The position numbers and the translations under genes were made by a program. From Desulfobacteraceae bacterium (lineage in GTDB: Bacteria > Desulfobacterota > Desulfobacteria > Desulfobacterales > Desulfobacteraceae): 10,260 nucleotides of DNA. How positions within the stretch are numbered: position 1 is the first letter of the stretch; the number at the start of each line of letters is the position of its first letter. The notes below the pieces were generated by a model. It did not search any database. It saw only the letters and a program-made list of their open reading frames with translations, and was not told the origin of the DNA. The stretch covers positions 1 to 10,260 of the forward strand of contig JAABSK010000089.1 in assembly GCA_011390435.1 (NCBI GenBank), read 5' to 3'. This document shows, piece after piece, positions 1 through 7,171 of the stretch.

Positions 1-1
1 G

Positions 2-874
2 CTGGCCATTTTTTCAGCAACAGCTGCCCAGACCAATGTCATCTTTCTCGGGGGTGAACCCACCCTTCATCCGGATCTGTCTCTGGCTGTCAAAGCTGCC
101 GGACAGATGGGGTTTAAATCGATCACCATCGATACCAACGGATATCTGTTCCATGGCATTCTGGATAAAATCACCTGCACAGACATTGACTTTCTCTCAT
201 TTTCCCTGGACGGGGCCTGCCGGGACACCAATGATGCCATCCGGGGGAAAGGTGTTTACGATACCGTTCTCAACGGCATTCAGGCTGCCCGGAAAAAAGG
301 ATTTTCCTGCTCCATGATCTATACCGTATCCCAGGACAATATCCATGAAATTCAGCAGATGCCGGATCTGATCCAATCGCTGGACATCCAGCGGTTTTTT
401 ATTCAGGTCATCGGCCTGAGGGGAAAATCATGCAGCACACCGGCAGCTGACCTTGAAAAACGGTCTTCTGTCCGGCAGGTCACCCGGGAGCTCTGGCGCT
501 CAGTGATTCCCGAAGTGGCCCGTCGCATTGCTGCCATGGGCATTGATGTCACCTATCCCAAAGTGTTCCTTGAAAACAGCGAGCCCTTTGAATGTGCGGG
601 GAATGTGGCAGACAACCATTTTATCTTTCCCAATGGCAGGGTATATCAATGTCCGATCTGCGAGGATTTTCCCCTGAACGCCTGCTGCATTGTCAACAAT
701 TCGCTTCAGCCTGCCCCACCCATCAATGAAAAAGACCTTTTTGGCCTGACCATTCCGGAAGGATGCGTCATGAACAAAATGATTCAGCCCGGAAACCTGT
801 CCTATGACGCCAGTGGAAATCCAGCGTACAAGATTGCCTGCTGCCTGCTTAAAGAAGAGATTTCTGCAGGTTAA
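2..874 (+). CDS. Radical SAM protein with Cys-rich C-terminal tail (5' end outside window)
   Basis: Only the last 290 residues are visible; the frame is open from the first full codon at base 2, so the gene begins upstream and the CxxxCxxC motif that binds the SAM cluster cannot be seen. Visible residues 16-27 (FLGGEPTLHPDL) are the GGE strand typical of radical SAM TIM barrels, followed by ITIDTNGYL and a DFLSFSLDG strand, all standard for the family. The tail holds Cys at about visible residues 198, 217, 220, 228, 229, 255, 280 and 281, including the arrangement C-x18-C-P-I-C with NGRVYQCP, which resembles SPASM/Twitch regions that bind an auxiliary Fe-S cluster. Family membership is seen in sequence; the auxiliary cluster is inferred. 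The substrate is unknown. The gene converges on the hdrB-like gene and shares a 4-base overlap with it. No specific maturase or peptide substrate lies next to it in the window. Confidence 0.85.
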   Translation: MAIFSATAAQTNVIFLGGEPTLHPDLSLAVKAAGQMGFKSITIDTNGYLFHGILDKITCTDIDFLSFSLDGACRDTNDAIRGKGVYDTVLNGIQAARKKGFSCSMIYTVSQDNIHEIQQMPDLIQSLDIQRFFIQVIGLRGKSCSTPAADLEKRSSVRQVTRELWRSVIPEVARRIAAMGIDVTYPKVFLENSEPFECAGNVADNHFIFPNGRVYQCPICEDFPLNACCIVNNSLQPAPPINEKDLFGLTIPEGCVMNKMIQPGNLSYDASGNPAYKIACCLLKEEISAG

Positions 875-1755
875 GGCGCTGCTGGCGTGAGCAGCCCGCG
901 TCTTTCCAGGAGCGGGACTGGATCGACAATATGGCGGGGGAACCATTTTTTCCGGCCTTCATGGCCAAGGGCCAGTGACAGCAGCTCGGAAAAATGCAGT
1001 ACTGGAATGGGGTGCGCGACAGTGCAGCGGATCTCCAGATTCAGGTGGCACATGGCACAGGCAGTGACAATACACTCCGCACCTGCCCGCATGGCACCAG
1101 AGACAATCTGATTGACAACCTTCCGGGCCAGTTCAGGCTTGGCCGCAGACAGATAGGTTCCGCAGCATAGATTGCCCTGGCCAAAGGGAATGACAGCGGC
1201 CCCCAGCTCACCAAGGATCTTTTCCATGATACCGTGATAATTTTGATCGTGGCGCAGATCCGGAGGCATGGCCAGCATACAGCCATAATAGGGTGCCACT
1301 TTGATCTGTTTGAGCCGGGAAGCGGCATTTTCCAGGCCATCTTTGATGCGAATCCGGTCAAAAATTTCAAAAAAATGGATGATCTCAAGATCTGCGTCAA
1401 AAGGAGTGTGCCATACCGACTCATATTCCTGTCTCAGACCTGAATCAGCCATGATGTGCCGATGGGTGGATTTAAGACGCAGCAGACAGGATGGGCAGGC
1501 AACCAGCAGCGGTCGCCCTTTGGGAGCCAGGGCAAGGTTTCGCATGGGAAGATGTCTGGCCACGCCGGCATTGATGCTGTGAGCTGAGGAAGATCCACAG
1601 CAGTTCCAGTCTTCCAGTTCGATTAACGCCACATTCACGCTTCGGCAGAACTGGAGCAGAGACGCGGTGTTCTCATGGCCGGAAGCCTTGAGTGAGCATC
1701 CAGGGAAAAAGGAGAATTCCAGCTTATTGCTGTTTGAAAATGGTTTCAATGGCAT
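871..1755 (-). CDS. hdrB: HdrB-like subunit with two complete CCG domains
   Basis: A 294-residue protein of the heterodisulfide reductase subunit B family. It has two full CCG motifs: Cys20, Cys52-Cys53, Cys87 and Cys90, then Cys159, Cys197-Cys198, Cys233 and Cys236, with the typical openings FFPGC and YYGC. In HdrB such motifs bind noncubane [4Fe-4S] clusters that reduce a disulfide; this is family knowledge. The start ATG lies inside the end of hdrC (32-base overlap) and has AGGA five bases upstream, so translational coupling is likely. It is the last gene of nifU-nifS-hdrC-hdrB. No HdrA, flavin or hydrogenase subunit is nearby, so the natural electron donor and the substrate are unknown; a CoM-CoB heterodisulfide is unlikely in a bacterium. 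It could equally be called a CCG-domain oxidoreductase. The stop codon shares TTAA with the convergent radical SAM gene. Confidence 0.88.
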   Translation of the reverse strand: MPLKPFSNSNKLEFSFFPGCSLKASGHENTASLLQFCRSVNVALIELEDWNCCGSSSAHSINAGVARHLPMRNLALAPKGRPLLVACPSCLLRLKSTHRHIMADSGLRQEYESVWHTPFDADLEIIHFFEIFDRIRIKDGLENAASRLKQIKVAPYYGCMLAMPPDLRHDQNYHGIMEKILGELGAAVIPFGQGNLCCGTYLSAAKPELARKVVNQIVSGAMRAGAECIVTACAMCHLNLEIRCTVAHPIPVLHFSELLSLALGHEGRKKWFPRHIVDPVPLLERRGLLTPAAP

Positions 1756-2260
1756 CTTGATCCTGCACCCGTGACGGGGTTAAATCCAGTTTTCGTTTTT
1801 TCAGCATTTTAAGGCCCATACCCATATCACTGAGCAGATCCCTGGTTTTCAGCTTGTAGCGCATCATGATCTCAAGCTTGTGGGTTCGGCCGTATTTTTG
1901 CACTGTGTTGAGTACTTCCGTGTGAAAATTTAAAATATCACTTTCAGCGATTTTAACATTCTTCTCCAGGGCTTTGTAACGAAGAACATCCATGACAGCC
2001 GGGATATCAATGGCCATGGGACAGCAGCTTGAACAGGTGTTGCACCCCACACAGACCCAGATGGTGGAGCAGGCCAGCACTGCCTGTTCCATGCCGAACT
2101 GAACCATCCGGATCACCCCATTGGGTGCAACATCCATGCCTTCCAGAAACGGACAGCCGTTTGCACAGCTTCTGCAGTGCAGGCAACGATTGAAATCAAT
2201 GCCTGACCGGGCTCTGACCTCATCAGACAGAGCCGTGTGCTCATGGCCCTGGTGAATCAT
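1724..2260 (-). CDS. hdrC: HdrC-like iron-sulfur subunit
   Basis: A 178-residue protein of the heterodisulfide reductase subunit C family. Two ferredoxin-type [4Fe-4S] motifs are intact: Cys26-x2-Cys29-x2-Cys32-x3-Cys36-Pro and Cys70-x2-Cys73-x2-Cys76-x3-Cys80-Pro. The rest is a helical C-terminal half with many Lys, Met and Leu and no Cys, as in family members. It would pass electrons to the CCG subunit encoded next. The ATG overlaps the nifS stop as ATGA, and the 3' end overlaps hdrB by 32 bases, so nifS, hdrC and hdrB are almost certainly co-translated. Length is normal for HdrC. A role in general sulfur or Fe-S metabolism is inferred from neighbours; the partner protein is not shown by sequence. 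Confidence 0.87.
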   Translation of the reverse strand: MIHQGHEHTALSDEVRARSGIDFNRCLHCRSCANGCPFLEGMDVAPNGVIRMVQFGMEQAVLACSTIWVCVGCNTCSSCCPMAIDIPAVMDVLRYKALEKNVKIAESDILNFHTEVLNTVQKYGRTHKLEIMMRYKLKTRDLLSDMGMGLKMLKKRKLDLTPSRVQDQDAIETIFKQQ

Positions 2261-3429
2261 ATCACTTTTCCATCCTTCCAGAAGGGGGACATGGCTCTCA
2301 GGTTTTCAATCACTGGAATCAAAGTGGCAATAATATGATCCATTTCATCGCGGGTATTATAGTGAGACAAAGAAAAGCGAATGGACCCATGGGCGGATTT
2401 AAACGGTACTTCCATCGCCATGAGCACATGGGACGGATCCAGTGAACCTGATGTACAGGCAGATCCTGATGATGCACAAATACCTTCCTGGTCGAGCATC
2501 AGCAGAATCGACTCACCTTCCACTGCATCAAATCCAATCGAAAGCGTATTGGGCAGACGCTGGTCGAGATCGCCATTAACCGATGTTCCAGGAATTTTTT
2601 CAAGCAGCTGGTTCTGAAGATAATCCCGCAGTTCCCGGACAGCGGTATTGACAACCGGCAGATTGGCCTTTGCCAGTTCACAGGCCTTACCAAATCCAAT
2701 GATCGACACCGTATTTTCCGTGCCGCCGCGCCGTCCTTTCTCCTGGTGGCCGCCGATAACAAACGGTGAAAATTTAAGCCCGGAACGGACATACAACGCA
2801 CCGACACCTTTGGGGGCATGAATTTTATGACCGGACAGGGACAGCATGTCCACGCTGGTTTTTTGAACGTCGATCTCCAGTTTTCCTGCGGCCTGTACTG
2901 CATCCGTGTGAAACAAAATGTGATGCTCCCTGGCTTTTTGGGCAATCTGGGCCACCGGGAAAATCACCCCGGTTTCATTGTTGGCCCACATGCATGAGAC
3001 AAGGGCCGTGTCGTCACTCATGCTGTTGTAAAGAAAATCCAGGTCTAAACGCCCTTTTTTATCCACCGGCACAAAGGTAATATGGTATCCATGTTTTTTT
3101 TCAAGATGAATGCACAGATTCCGGATGGCGGGATGCTCCACTCTGGTGGTGATGATCTGTTTTTTTTCGGGAAATGCGGAAATGGCTGAGTAAACAGCAG
3201 CATTATCACTTTCCGTACCGCAGGAAGTAAAAACAATCTCCTCAGGATCTGCATTGATCAGGTCAGCCACCCGCTGCCGCGCCTGTTTGATCTTTTTCCC
3301 TACCTGATCGCCAAACGTATGCATGGAGGAAGGATTTGCATAAAGTTCTCCAAAATAGGGAAGCATCTCATCGATCACTTCATCTGCCACCCGGGTGGTT
3401 GCATTGTTGTCTGTATATATAATTTTCAT
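2257..3429 (-). CDS. nifS: NifS-type cysteine desulfurase
   Basis: A 390-residue class V aminotransferase-fold, PLP-dependent enzyme that converts L-cysteine to alanine and hands persulfide sulfur to the scaffold NifU. Seen: the N-terminal YTDNNATTR, HTDAVQAAGK, the PLP lysine Lys202 in SGHK, and the catalytic Cys325 in SSGSACTSGS. These numbers coincide with Lys202 and Cys325 of Azotobacter vinelandii NifS, which supports both identity and the chosen start. A longer frame opens with TTG at 3465 and would overlap nifU by 26 bases; I chose the internal ATG because family members begin just before YxDNNATT. Spacing to nifU is 10 bases and the stop overlaps the hdrC start. The cysteine loop is the group I (NifS/IscS) type rather than SufS. 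Whether it serves general or nitrogenase Fe-S assembly cannot be told here; no nif structural genes are present. Confidence 0.95.
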   Translation of the reverse strand: MKIIYTDNNATTRVADEVIDEMLPYFGELYANPSSMHTFGDQVGKKIKQARQRVADLINADPEEIVFTSCGTESDNAAVYSAISAFPEKKQIITTRVEHPAIRNLCIHLEKKHGYHITFVPVDKKGRLDLDFLYNSMSDDTALVSCMWANNETGVIFPVAQIAQKAREHHILFHTDAVQAAGKLEIDVQKTSVDMLSLSGHKIHAPKGVGALYVRSGLKFSPFVIGGHQEKGRRGGTENTVSIIGFGKACELAKANLPVVNTAVRELRDYLQNQLLEKIPGTSVNGDLDQRLPNTLSIGFDAVEGESILLMLDQEGICASSGSACTSGSLDPSHVLMAMEVPFKSAHGSIRFSLSHYNTRDEMDHIIATLIPVIENLRAMSPFWKDGKVI

Positions 3430-3439
3430 TTTTCCGGTA

Positions 3440-4003
3440 TTATCCTCTGGCTTTGACCGATTCAATCAGCTCTTCAATCCGTTCCAGGCATTTTCCACAC
3501 CCACCGCCGGCCTTCAAATAATATGTTACTTCATCTGTGGTACTCAGATCATTGGCCTTTACCGCATCAATGATTTCAAGATCTGTCACATCAAAGCACT
3601 CGCATACCATTTCACCTGGTTTTTCAAGAATCTGGATGCCCCGGTAGTCGGCAATGGCTTTTTTCAATGCAGACTGTCCCATCACGGAACAGTGCATTTT
3701 TTCTTTCGGCAGCCCCCCAAGATAGTCGGAAATGTCATCATTGGTAATTTTAGCGGCTTCATCAAGGGTCAGTCCCTTGATCATCTCGGTCAGGGCGGAA
3801 GAAGAGGCCACGGCACTGGCACACCCAAAGGTCATGAACGACGCATCAACAATGGTCTCGTTTTCATCAACCTTTAAAAATAATTTCAGTGCATCCCCGC
3901 AGTTTAGCGAGCCGGTTTCCCCGATGGCATTGGCCCCTTCAAGCTCGCCAACGTTGCGCGGCTTCATGAAATGGTCTTTTACCTTGTCTGTATATTCCCA
4001 CAT
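3440..4003 (-). CDS. nifU: NifU-type Fe-S scaffold (IscU domain plus [2Fe-2S] domain, no Nfu domain)
   Basis: A 187-residue Fe-S cluster assembly scaffold. Residues 1-125 form the IscU-like domain with Cys35, Asp37, Cys61 and Cys105, the three cluster-binding cysteines of the family. Residues 130-180 form the BFD-like [2Fe-2S] domain with Cys134-x-Cys136 and Cys169-x2-Cys172. Azotobacter NifU (about 312 residues) carries a further C-terminal Nfu domain, which is absent; the protein ends at its own stop codon with no frameshift, so this is a natural two-domain form, common in anaerobes as I recall. The frame is open further upstream to 4066, but the ATG at 4003 has a near-perfect AAGGAGAG seven bases before it and gives the conserved start [12 protein letters not shown]. 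First gene of nifU-nifS-hdrC-hdrB; a promoter candidate lies at 4081-4108. Confidence 0.95.
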   Translation of the reverse strand: MWEYTDKVKDHFMKPRNVGELEGANAIGETGSLNCGDALKLFLKVDENETIVDASFMTFGCASAVASSSALTEMIKGLTLDEAAKITNDDISDYLGGLPKEKMHCSVMGQSALKKAIADYRGIQILEKPGEMVCECFDVTDLEIIDAVKANDLSTTDEVTYYLKAGGGCGKCLERIEELIESVKARG

Positions 4004-4010
4004 GGATTGT

Positions 4011-4018
4011 CTCTCCTT
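4011..4018 (-). promoter_or_regulatory. Ribosome binding site deciding the nifU start
   Basis: AAGGAGAG on the minus strand, seven bases before the ATG at 4003. It selects this ATG over the upstream in-frame codon at 4066, which has no comparable site. Confidence 0.8.
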
Positions 4019-4080
4019 ACCCTCACTTGATTGAAGACTGAATATGATATCATTTTGACACGTCATTATACTTAAGGCCT

Positions 4081-4108
4081 AAAATACTACAAAGTGGTAG
4101 AATGTCAA
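4081..4108 (-). promoter_or_regulatory. Candidate nifU operon promoter with inverted repeat in its spacer
   Basis: On the minus strand a perfect -35 TTGACA (4108-4103) is followed after 16 bases by TATTTT (4086-4081). The spacer contains CTAC-N6-GTAG (4100-4087), a short inverted repeat in a good place for a repressor such as an Rrf2/IscR-type regulator. An alternative -10, a perfect TATAAT, lies at 4070-4065, but its -35 (TTTGTA) is weak. The implied leader is about 70 bases. The boxes are seen; the regulator is inference. Confidence 0.45.
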
Positions 4109-4127
4109 TGCAGACCTGTTTTTTTTG

Positions 4128-4844
4128 TCACCGCTCCAGCTGCACCGGCACAGACCGGCCAAGCGCGATCCTGCGGGTATCAATCTGTGTATCCCGCGTG
4201 ACAATCTCCACGCCGGCATCAGCCGCCTGCCTGAGTCTTTGAGCATAGACCGCATCGATCATGGCTGCCGGTTTAAACACCCTGGCATCACTTCGCTGAA
4301 TCAGAAAAAAGATCACACCGCGATGACCGTCTGCCACCAGATCTGACAATTCCTCCAGATGCTTCTGTCCCCGGATGGTCACAGCATCCGGAAACATGGC
4401 CACACCGTTTTCCACCAGTGTGCAGTTCTTGATCTCCACATAGCAGCTCTTTTTCTGCCGTGCTTCCAAAACCAGATCCAGCCGGGTGTGATCGCTTGTT
4501 TTTACTTCAGACTGAATCCTGTCGTAACCGCCCAGTTCCCGGATACTGTTTTCCTCAATGGCAGCTCTGACCAGTTTGTTGGGTACCATGGTATTGATGC
4601 CCACCATGGTCTGTTCCAGCTCAAGCAGCTCCCAGGTATATGGATATTTCCGCTGCTGGTTATCACTCAATGAAAGCCAGACAATGGAACCGGGATCTGC
4701 ACACCCGCGCATGGAACCGGAATTGGGACAATGGACGGTAATGGTCTCTCCGTTCTCCAGTGTCACATCAGCCAGAAACCGCTTGTAGCGCCTGATCAGG
4801 GTCGCTCGAATCAGAGGGGGCAGAATAAAGCCAGTATACGACAT
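4128..4844 (-). CDS. sfsA: SfsA family nuclease-like protein
   Basis: A 238-residue SfsA protein, close to the usual length (234 in E. coli). Seen: HCPNSGSMRGCADPG at residues 38-52, the TRLDL strand with Asp123, and VEIKN with Glu137 and Lys139, which together form a PD-(D/E)xK-type nuclease core, followed by FPDAVTIRGQKHLEEL. The family is known as 'sugar fermentation stimulation protein'; E. coli SfsA was linked to maltose metabolism and family members are described as DNA/RNA-binding nuclease folds, yet the cellular job is unsettled. The start ATG has AAAGGA ten bases upstream. It lies 21 bases downstream of the TIGR02757-type gene on the same strand, so the two are probably co-transcribed. 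No terminator is visible between its stop and the nifU promoter region. Confidence 0.93.
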   Translation of the reverse strand: MSYTGFILPPLIRATLIRRYKRFLADVTLENGETITVHCPNSGSMRGCADPGSIVWLSLSDNQQRKYPYTWELLELEQTMVGINTMVPNKLVRAAIEENSIRELGGYDRIQSEVKTSDHTRLDLVLEARQKKSCYVEIKNCTLVENGVAMFPDAVTIRGQKHLEELSDLVADGHRGVIFFLIQRSDARVFKPAAMIDAVYAQRLRQAADAGVEIVTRDTQIDTRRIALGRSVPVQLER

Positions 4845-4865
4845 GTTATGATCGTCCTTTTCAGA

Positions 4866-5666
4866 TTATTTGTAAATTATTTTTTTCAATTGCGCGATGT
4901 TCAGGTGGCGCTGAATTCCAAACCGGGTCAGACAAAAATCATATTTTACCGGATCCTGGGGATTGACAGCTTTGAAGCCACTGGTGATTTCCAGAGCAGT
5001 CCGCCGGTCGCAGGATTTGCGCCGGGTAAATCCCAGCAGCTGTCCTGCTCGGTACATGTGGGTGTCCAGAGGAACCACCAGGCTTGAAGGCGATATCCGG
5101 TTCCAGCCGCCAGGATCCACGCAGTCACAGCGCACCATCCAGCGCAGAAACAGATGACTGCGTTTGCAGGCTGACGATTTTTGAGGATCTGCCATCAGAT
5201 GTCCTGTTTTTTCAGGCGCTGCCATCTGTTGATAAAAATAGATCAATCCATCTTCAACAGTTGCACCAGCCGCTTGCATGCCCTGACAGAAACAGTTTTC
5301 CAGGGTACCGAACCGCTTTAAAATCCGTTTGATCTCCCACAGCAGATGAACCAGATGATCGGATCGTGCAAACCGGTAAACAAAGCCGCTGAAATCCGCT
5401 GCCATTTCTTTTCTGGAACGGATGCCCAGATATTCCAGTGGCGTGGGTTTCAGCTTTTCAAGGACCCTGCCGACGGTTTTCATGATCATTTCCACCCGGC
5501 CGTAGGCCAGGCTGGCAGCAATCAGACCGACGATTTCCCGATTTGCTGCATCGGGATAGTCGTACAAAAACAGCAAGGGATCCGGATCAACATATTCCCG
5601 TATATTGTACTGCTGATACAGACGATCAAGCTGGAATCTGATCTCAACCCGATCCTTTTTTGCCAT
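4866..5666 (-). CDS. TIGR02757 family protein (function unknown)
   Basis: A 266-residue protein that I recognise as the TIGR02757 (DUF2400) family from its ordered motifs: DPDPLLFLYDYP near residue 27, NREIVGLIAASLAYGRV at 42-58, HLFLRWMVR at 171-179, VDPGGW at 183-188, VVPLDTHMYR at 197-206, and DPVKYDFCLTRFGI near 238-251. The family has no established function; its helical pattern and the LDTH motif have suggested a distant relation to helix-hairpin-helix DNA glycosylases, which I treat as conjecture. Start choice is uncertain: TTG at 5693, ATG at 5678 and ATG at 5666 are in frame; only the last has a purine-rich GGAA at a workable distance. The gene heads a likely two-gene unit with sfsA and is divergent from proC. 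Its residue before Arg44 is Asn where I recall Asp in most relatives. Confidence 0.85.
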   Translation of the reverse strand: MAKKDRVEIRFQLDRLYQQYNIREYVDPDPLLFLYDYPDAANREIVGLIAASLAYGRVEMIMKTVGRVLEKLKPTPLEYLGIRSRKEMAADFSGFVYRFARSDHLVHLLWEIKRILKRFGTLENCFCQGMQAAGATVEDGLIYFYQQMAAPEKTGHLMADPQKSSACKRSHLFLRWMVRCDCVDPGGWNRISPSSLVVPLDTHMYRAGQLLGFTRRKSCDRRTALEITSGFKAVNPQDPVKYDFCLTRFGIQRHLNIAQLKKIIYK

Positions 5667-5733
5667 ATCGTTTTCCATACAAGCGATAAACAAGCAATTT
5701 AAAGGCCAGAAAACCCGGCAGCCATAAATTACC

Positions 5734-5763
5734 TTGACACACTTTTGAAGAAGGCTTTAATAT
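5734..5763 (+). promoter_or_regulatory. Probable sigma-70 promoter of proC
   Basis: TTGACA at 5734-5739 and TAATAT at 5758-5763 with an 18-base spacer, giving a transcript start near 5770 and a leader of about 37 bases. AGGAG at 5791-5795 is the ribosome binding site. The spacer 5667-5806 must also serve the divergent minus-strand gene, for which I see no convincing promoter. Confidence 0.55.
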
Positions 5764-5806
5764 AAGGGCTTTATAAAAACCATTCGATTCAGGAGTAAAA
5801 AACGAT

Positions 5807-6658
5807 ATGCTGCACAATAAAAAAATAGGATTTATTGGAAGCGGAAATATGGCTGAAGCATTGATCAGCGGACTGGTGCTTTCCGGATCAGCAAACGCCC
5901 ACGATATTCTCTGCTCTGACGTTACTCAGGACCTTCTGGATGCTGTTCAGAAAAAATATGGCATATCCACCACCACGGACAACATGGCAGTGGCCGAACA
6001 ATCAGAGATCATCATCTACGCGGTCAAACCCCAGATTCTGGGTGAAGTGCTCAAACAGACCGCTCCGGCGCTGGATGATACAAAACTGATCATCTCCATT
6101 GCCGCTGGCGTTCCGTTGGCTGCCATTGCAGCAGGACTGCACAAAAACCTGCGTCTGATCAGAGTCATGCCCAACATCTGTGCGTTTGTCAAAGAAAGCG
6201 CCACTGCCATTGCAGCAGGCGAATTTGCAACTGAAGCAGATATGGTCCAGGCCAGAGCTATTTTTGATTCTGTGGGAAAAACAGTCTTTATCACGGAAAA
6301 GATCCTCATGGATGCTTTTACCGGTCTGAGCGGCAGCGGTCCAGGCTATATTTTCACCATCCTTGATGCCATGGCAGATGCAGGCGTCAAAATGGGCCTT
6401 TCCAGAAAAGACGCCCTGTTTTTATCGGCCCAGACCATGCTGGGATCTGCAAAGCTGCTGCTGGAGACAGGTGAAACACCCGGCCAGCTCAAAGACCGGG
6501 TGTCCTCTCCCGGCGGAACCACCATCGCCGGCATTCATTCACTGGAACAAGGAAGTGTGAGAGCCACCATTATCAATGCTGTGGAAGCAGCCACAAAACG
6601 CTCCAAAAAACTGGGCGACATGATGGTTCAAAGCTTTATTGAAAACAGTAAAGAATGA
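5807..6658 (+). CDS. proC: Pyrroline-5-carboxylate reductase
   Basis: A 283-residue enzyme for the last step of proline synthesis, the NAD(P)H-dependent reduction of pyrroline-5-carboxylate to proline, in the cytoplasm. Seen: the Rossmann fingerprint GFIGSGNMAEA at residues 8-18, AVKP at 72-75, RVMPN at 119-123, GLSGSGPGY at 173-181, and SPGGTTIAGIHSLE at 234-247, which is the family signature. Length is normal (about 260-280). After RVMPN the sequence is ICAF where most relatives have TPAx, a conservative oddity with no clear consequence. The ATG follows AGGAG by 11 bases and a promoter candidate lies upstream. It is a single-gene unit: the downstream gene converges with only ten bases between the stop codons. 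Confidence 0.97.
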   Translation: MLHNKKIGFIGSGNMAEALISGLVLSGSANAHDILCSDVTQDLLDAVQKKYGISTTTDNMAVAEQSEIIIYAVKPQILGEVLKQTAPALDDTKLIISIAAGVPLAAIAAGLHKNLRLIRVMPNICAFVKESATAIAAGEFATEADMVQARAIFDSVGKTVFITEKILMDAFTGLSGSGPGYIFTILDAMADAGVKMGLSRKDALFLSAQTMLGSAKLLLETGETPGQLKDRVSSPGGTTIAGIHSLEQGSVRATIINAVEAATKRSKKLGDMMVQSFIENSKE

Positions 6659-6668
6659 TCCTCGCCCA

Positions 6669-7025
6669 TTATACATCAAGCTCTTTTTTCAACCAGTCCC
6701 TGATCCGGCCGTCAACTGCATATACGCCTTTGTATTTGCCAATACCGTCCATAAACTCTTTTTCAAGTTTCTCAGGCAGCCGGAAATTCCCCATCTCCTC
6801 TGAATCAAACCCTTTTCGCCGCACCAGGGTCAGAATCGGGGGTTTTTTCCAGGTATTGATCACAAAATAGACCGTCTCGTTGGAGTTGTCCCTGGAATTG
6901 TAATAGCGCTGGGATCGCAGCGGCCCCCATTCAAGGTGCAGCGCAATGGCCTCTTCCGGGGTCATATCCCAGTCCACGGCATTGATCAGGTCATAATTTT
7001 TTTTAATATCTTTCAGGCTGCTCAT
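6669..7025 (-). CDS. Conserved hypothetical protein (resembles DVU0772-type small proteins)
   Basis: A 118-residue soluble protein with no signal peptide, no membrane segment and no Cys. Visible features are an N-terminal helix, AVDWDMTPEEAIALHLEWG at residues 16-34, a YFVINTW strand at 53-59, and a charged, helical C-terminal half with DGRIRDWLKKEL near the end. From memory it resembles the small family named after Desulfovibrio DVU0772, which also carries DWDMTPEEA; this was not verified and the function is unknown. The start is well supported: GGAGG lies seven bases before the ATG. It is transcribed alone and converges on proC. The 193-base spacer upstream contains a CCGGAA direct repeat (7090-7095 and 7101-7106) and the hairpin at 7172-7205. 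Confidence 0.8.
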   Translation of the reverse strand: MSSLKDIKKNYDLINAVDWDMTPEEAIALHLEWGPLRSQRYYNSRDNSNETVYFVINTWKKPPILTLVRRKGFDSEEMGNFRLPEKLEKEFMDGIGKYKGVYAVDGRIRDWLKKELDV

Positions 7026-7171
7026 GATTGTCCTCCGGTTTTTTTAGATTTCCGTCACCATCCATGAAAACAATGACGCAAATAGCATGCCGGAACAAAA
7101 CCGGAAATACAGAAGGCTTTATAATGGGGCGACAGCGTTGGCAGGAGATGCACTGCAGCAATAGATGAGAC

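Noticed and set aside
500..946. 148-residue open frame on the minus strand opposite the radical SAM gene
   Set aside because: It has no family motifs, lies antisense to the well-supported SAM frame and covers the hdrB 3' end; it is a shadow frame.
3430..3465. N-terminal extension of NifS from a TTG codon
   Set aside because: It overlaps nifU, adds 12 residues unlike the family, and the internal ATG reproduces the Lys202 and Cys325 numbering of the reference enzyme.
3395..3877. 160-residue plus-strand frame opposite nifU
   Set aside because: The opposite strand encodes all NifU cysteine motifs with a strong ribosome binding site; the plus-strand frame has no recognisable domain.
4044..4065. 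Palindromes ATGATATCAT (4044-4053) and TGAC-N2-GTCA (4056-4065) in the nifU leader
   Set aside because: Short, and placed downstream of the likely start site; palindromes of this size are expected by chance, so they are kept only as a note.
7090..7106. Direct repeat CCGGAA with an 11-base period
   Set aside because: Two six-base copies only; one helical turn apart is suggestive, but there is no further copy or promoter context to support an operator.
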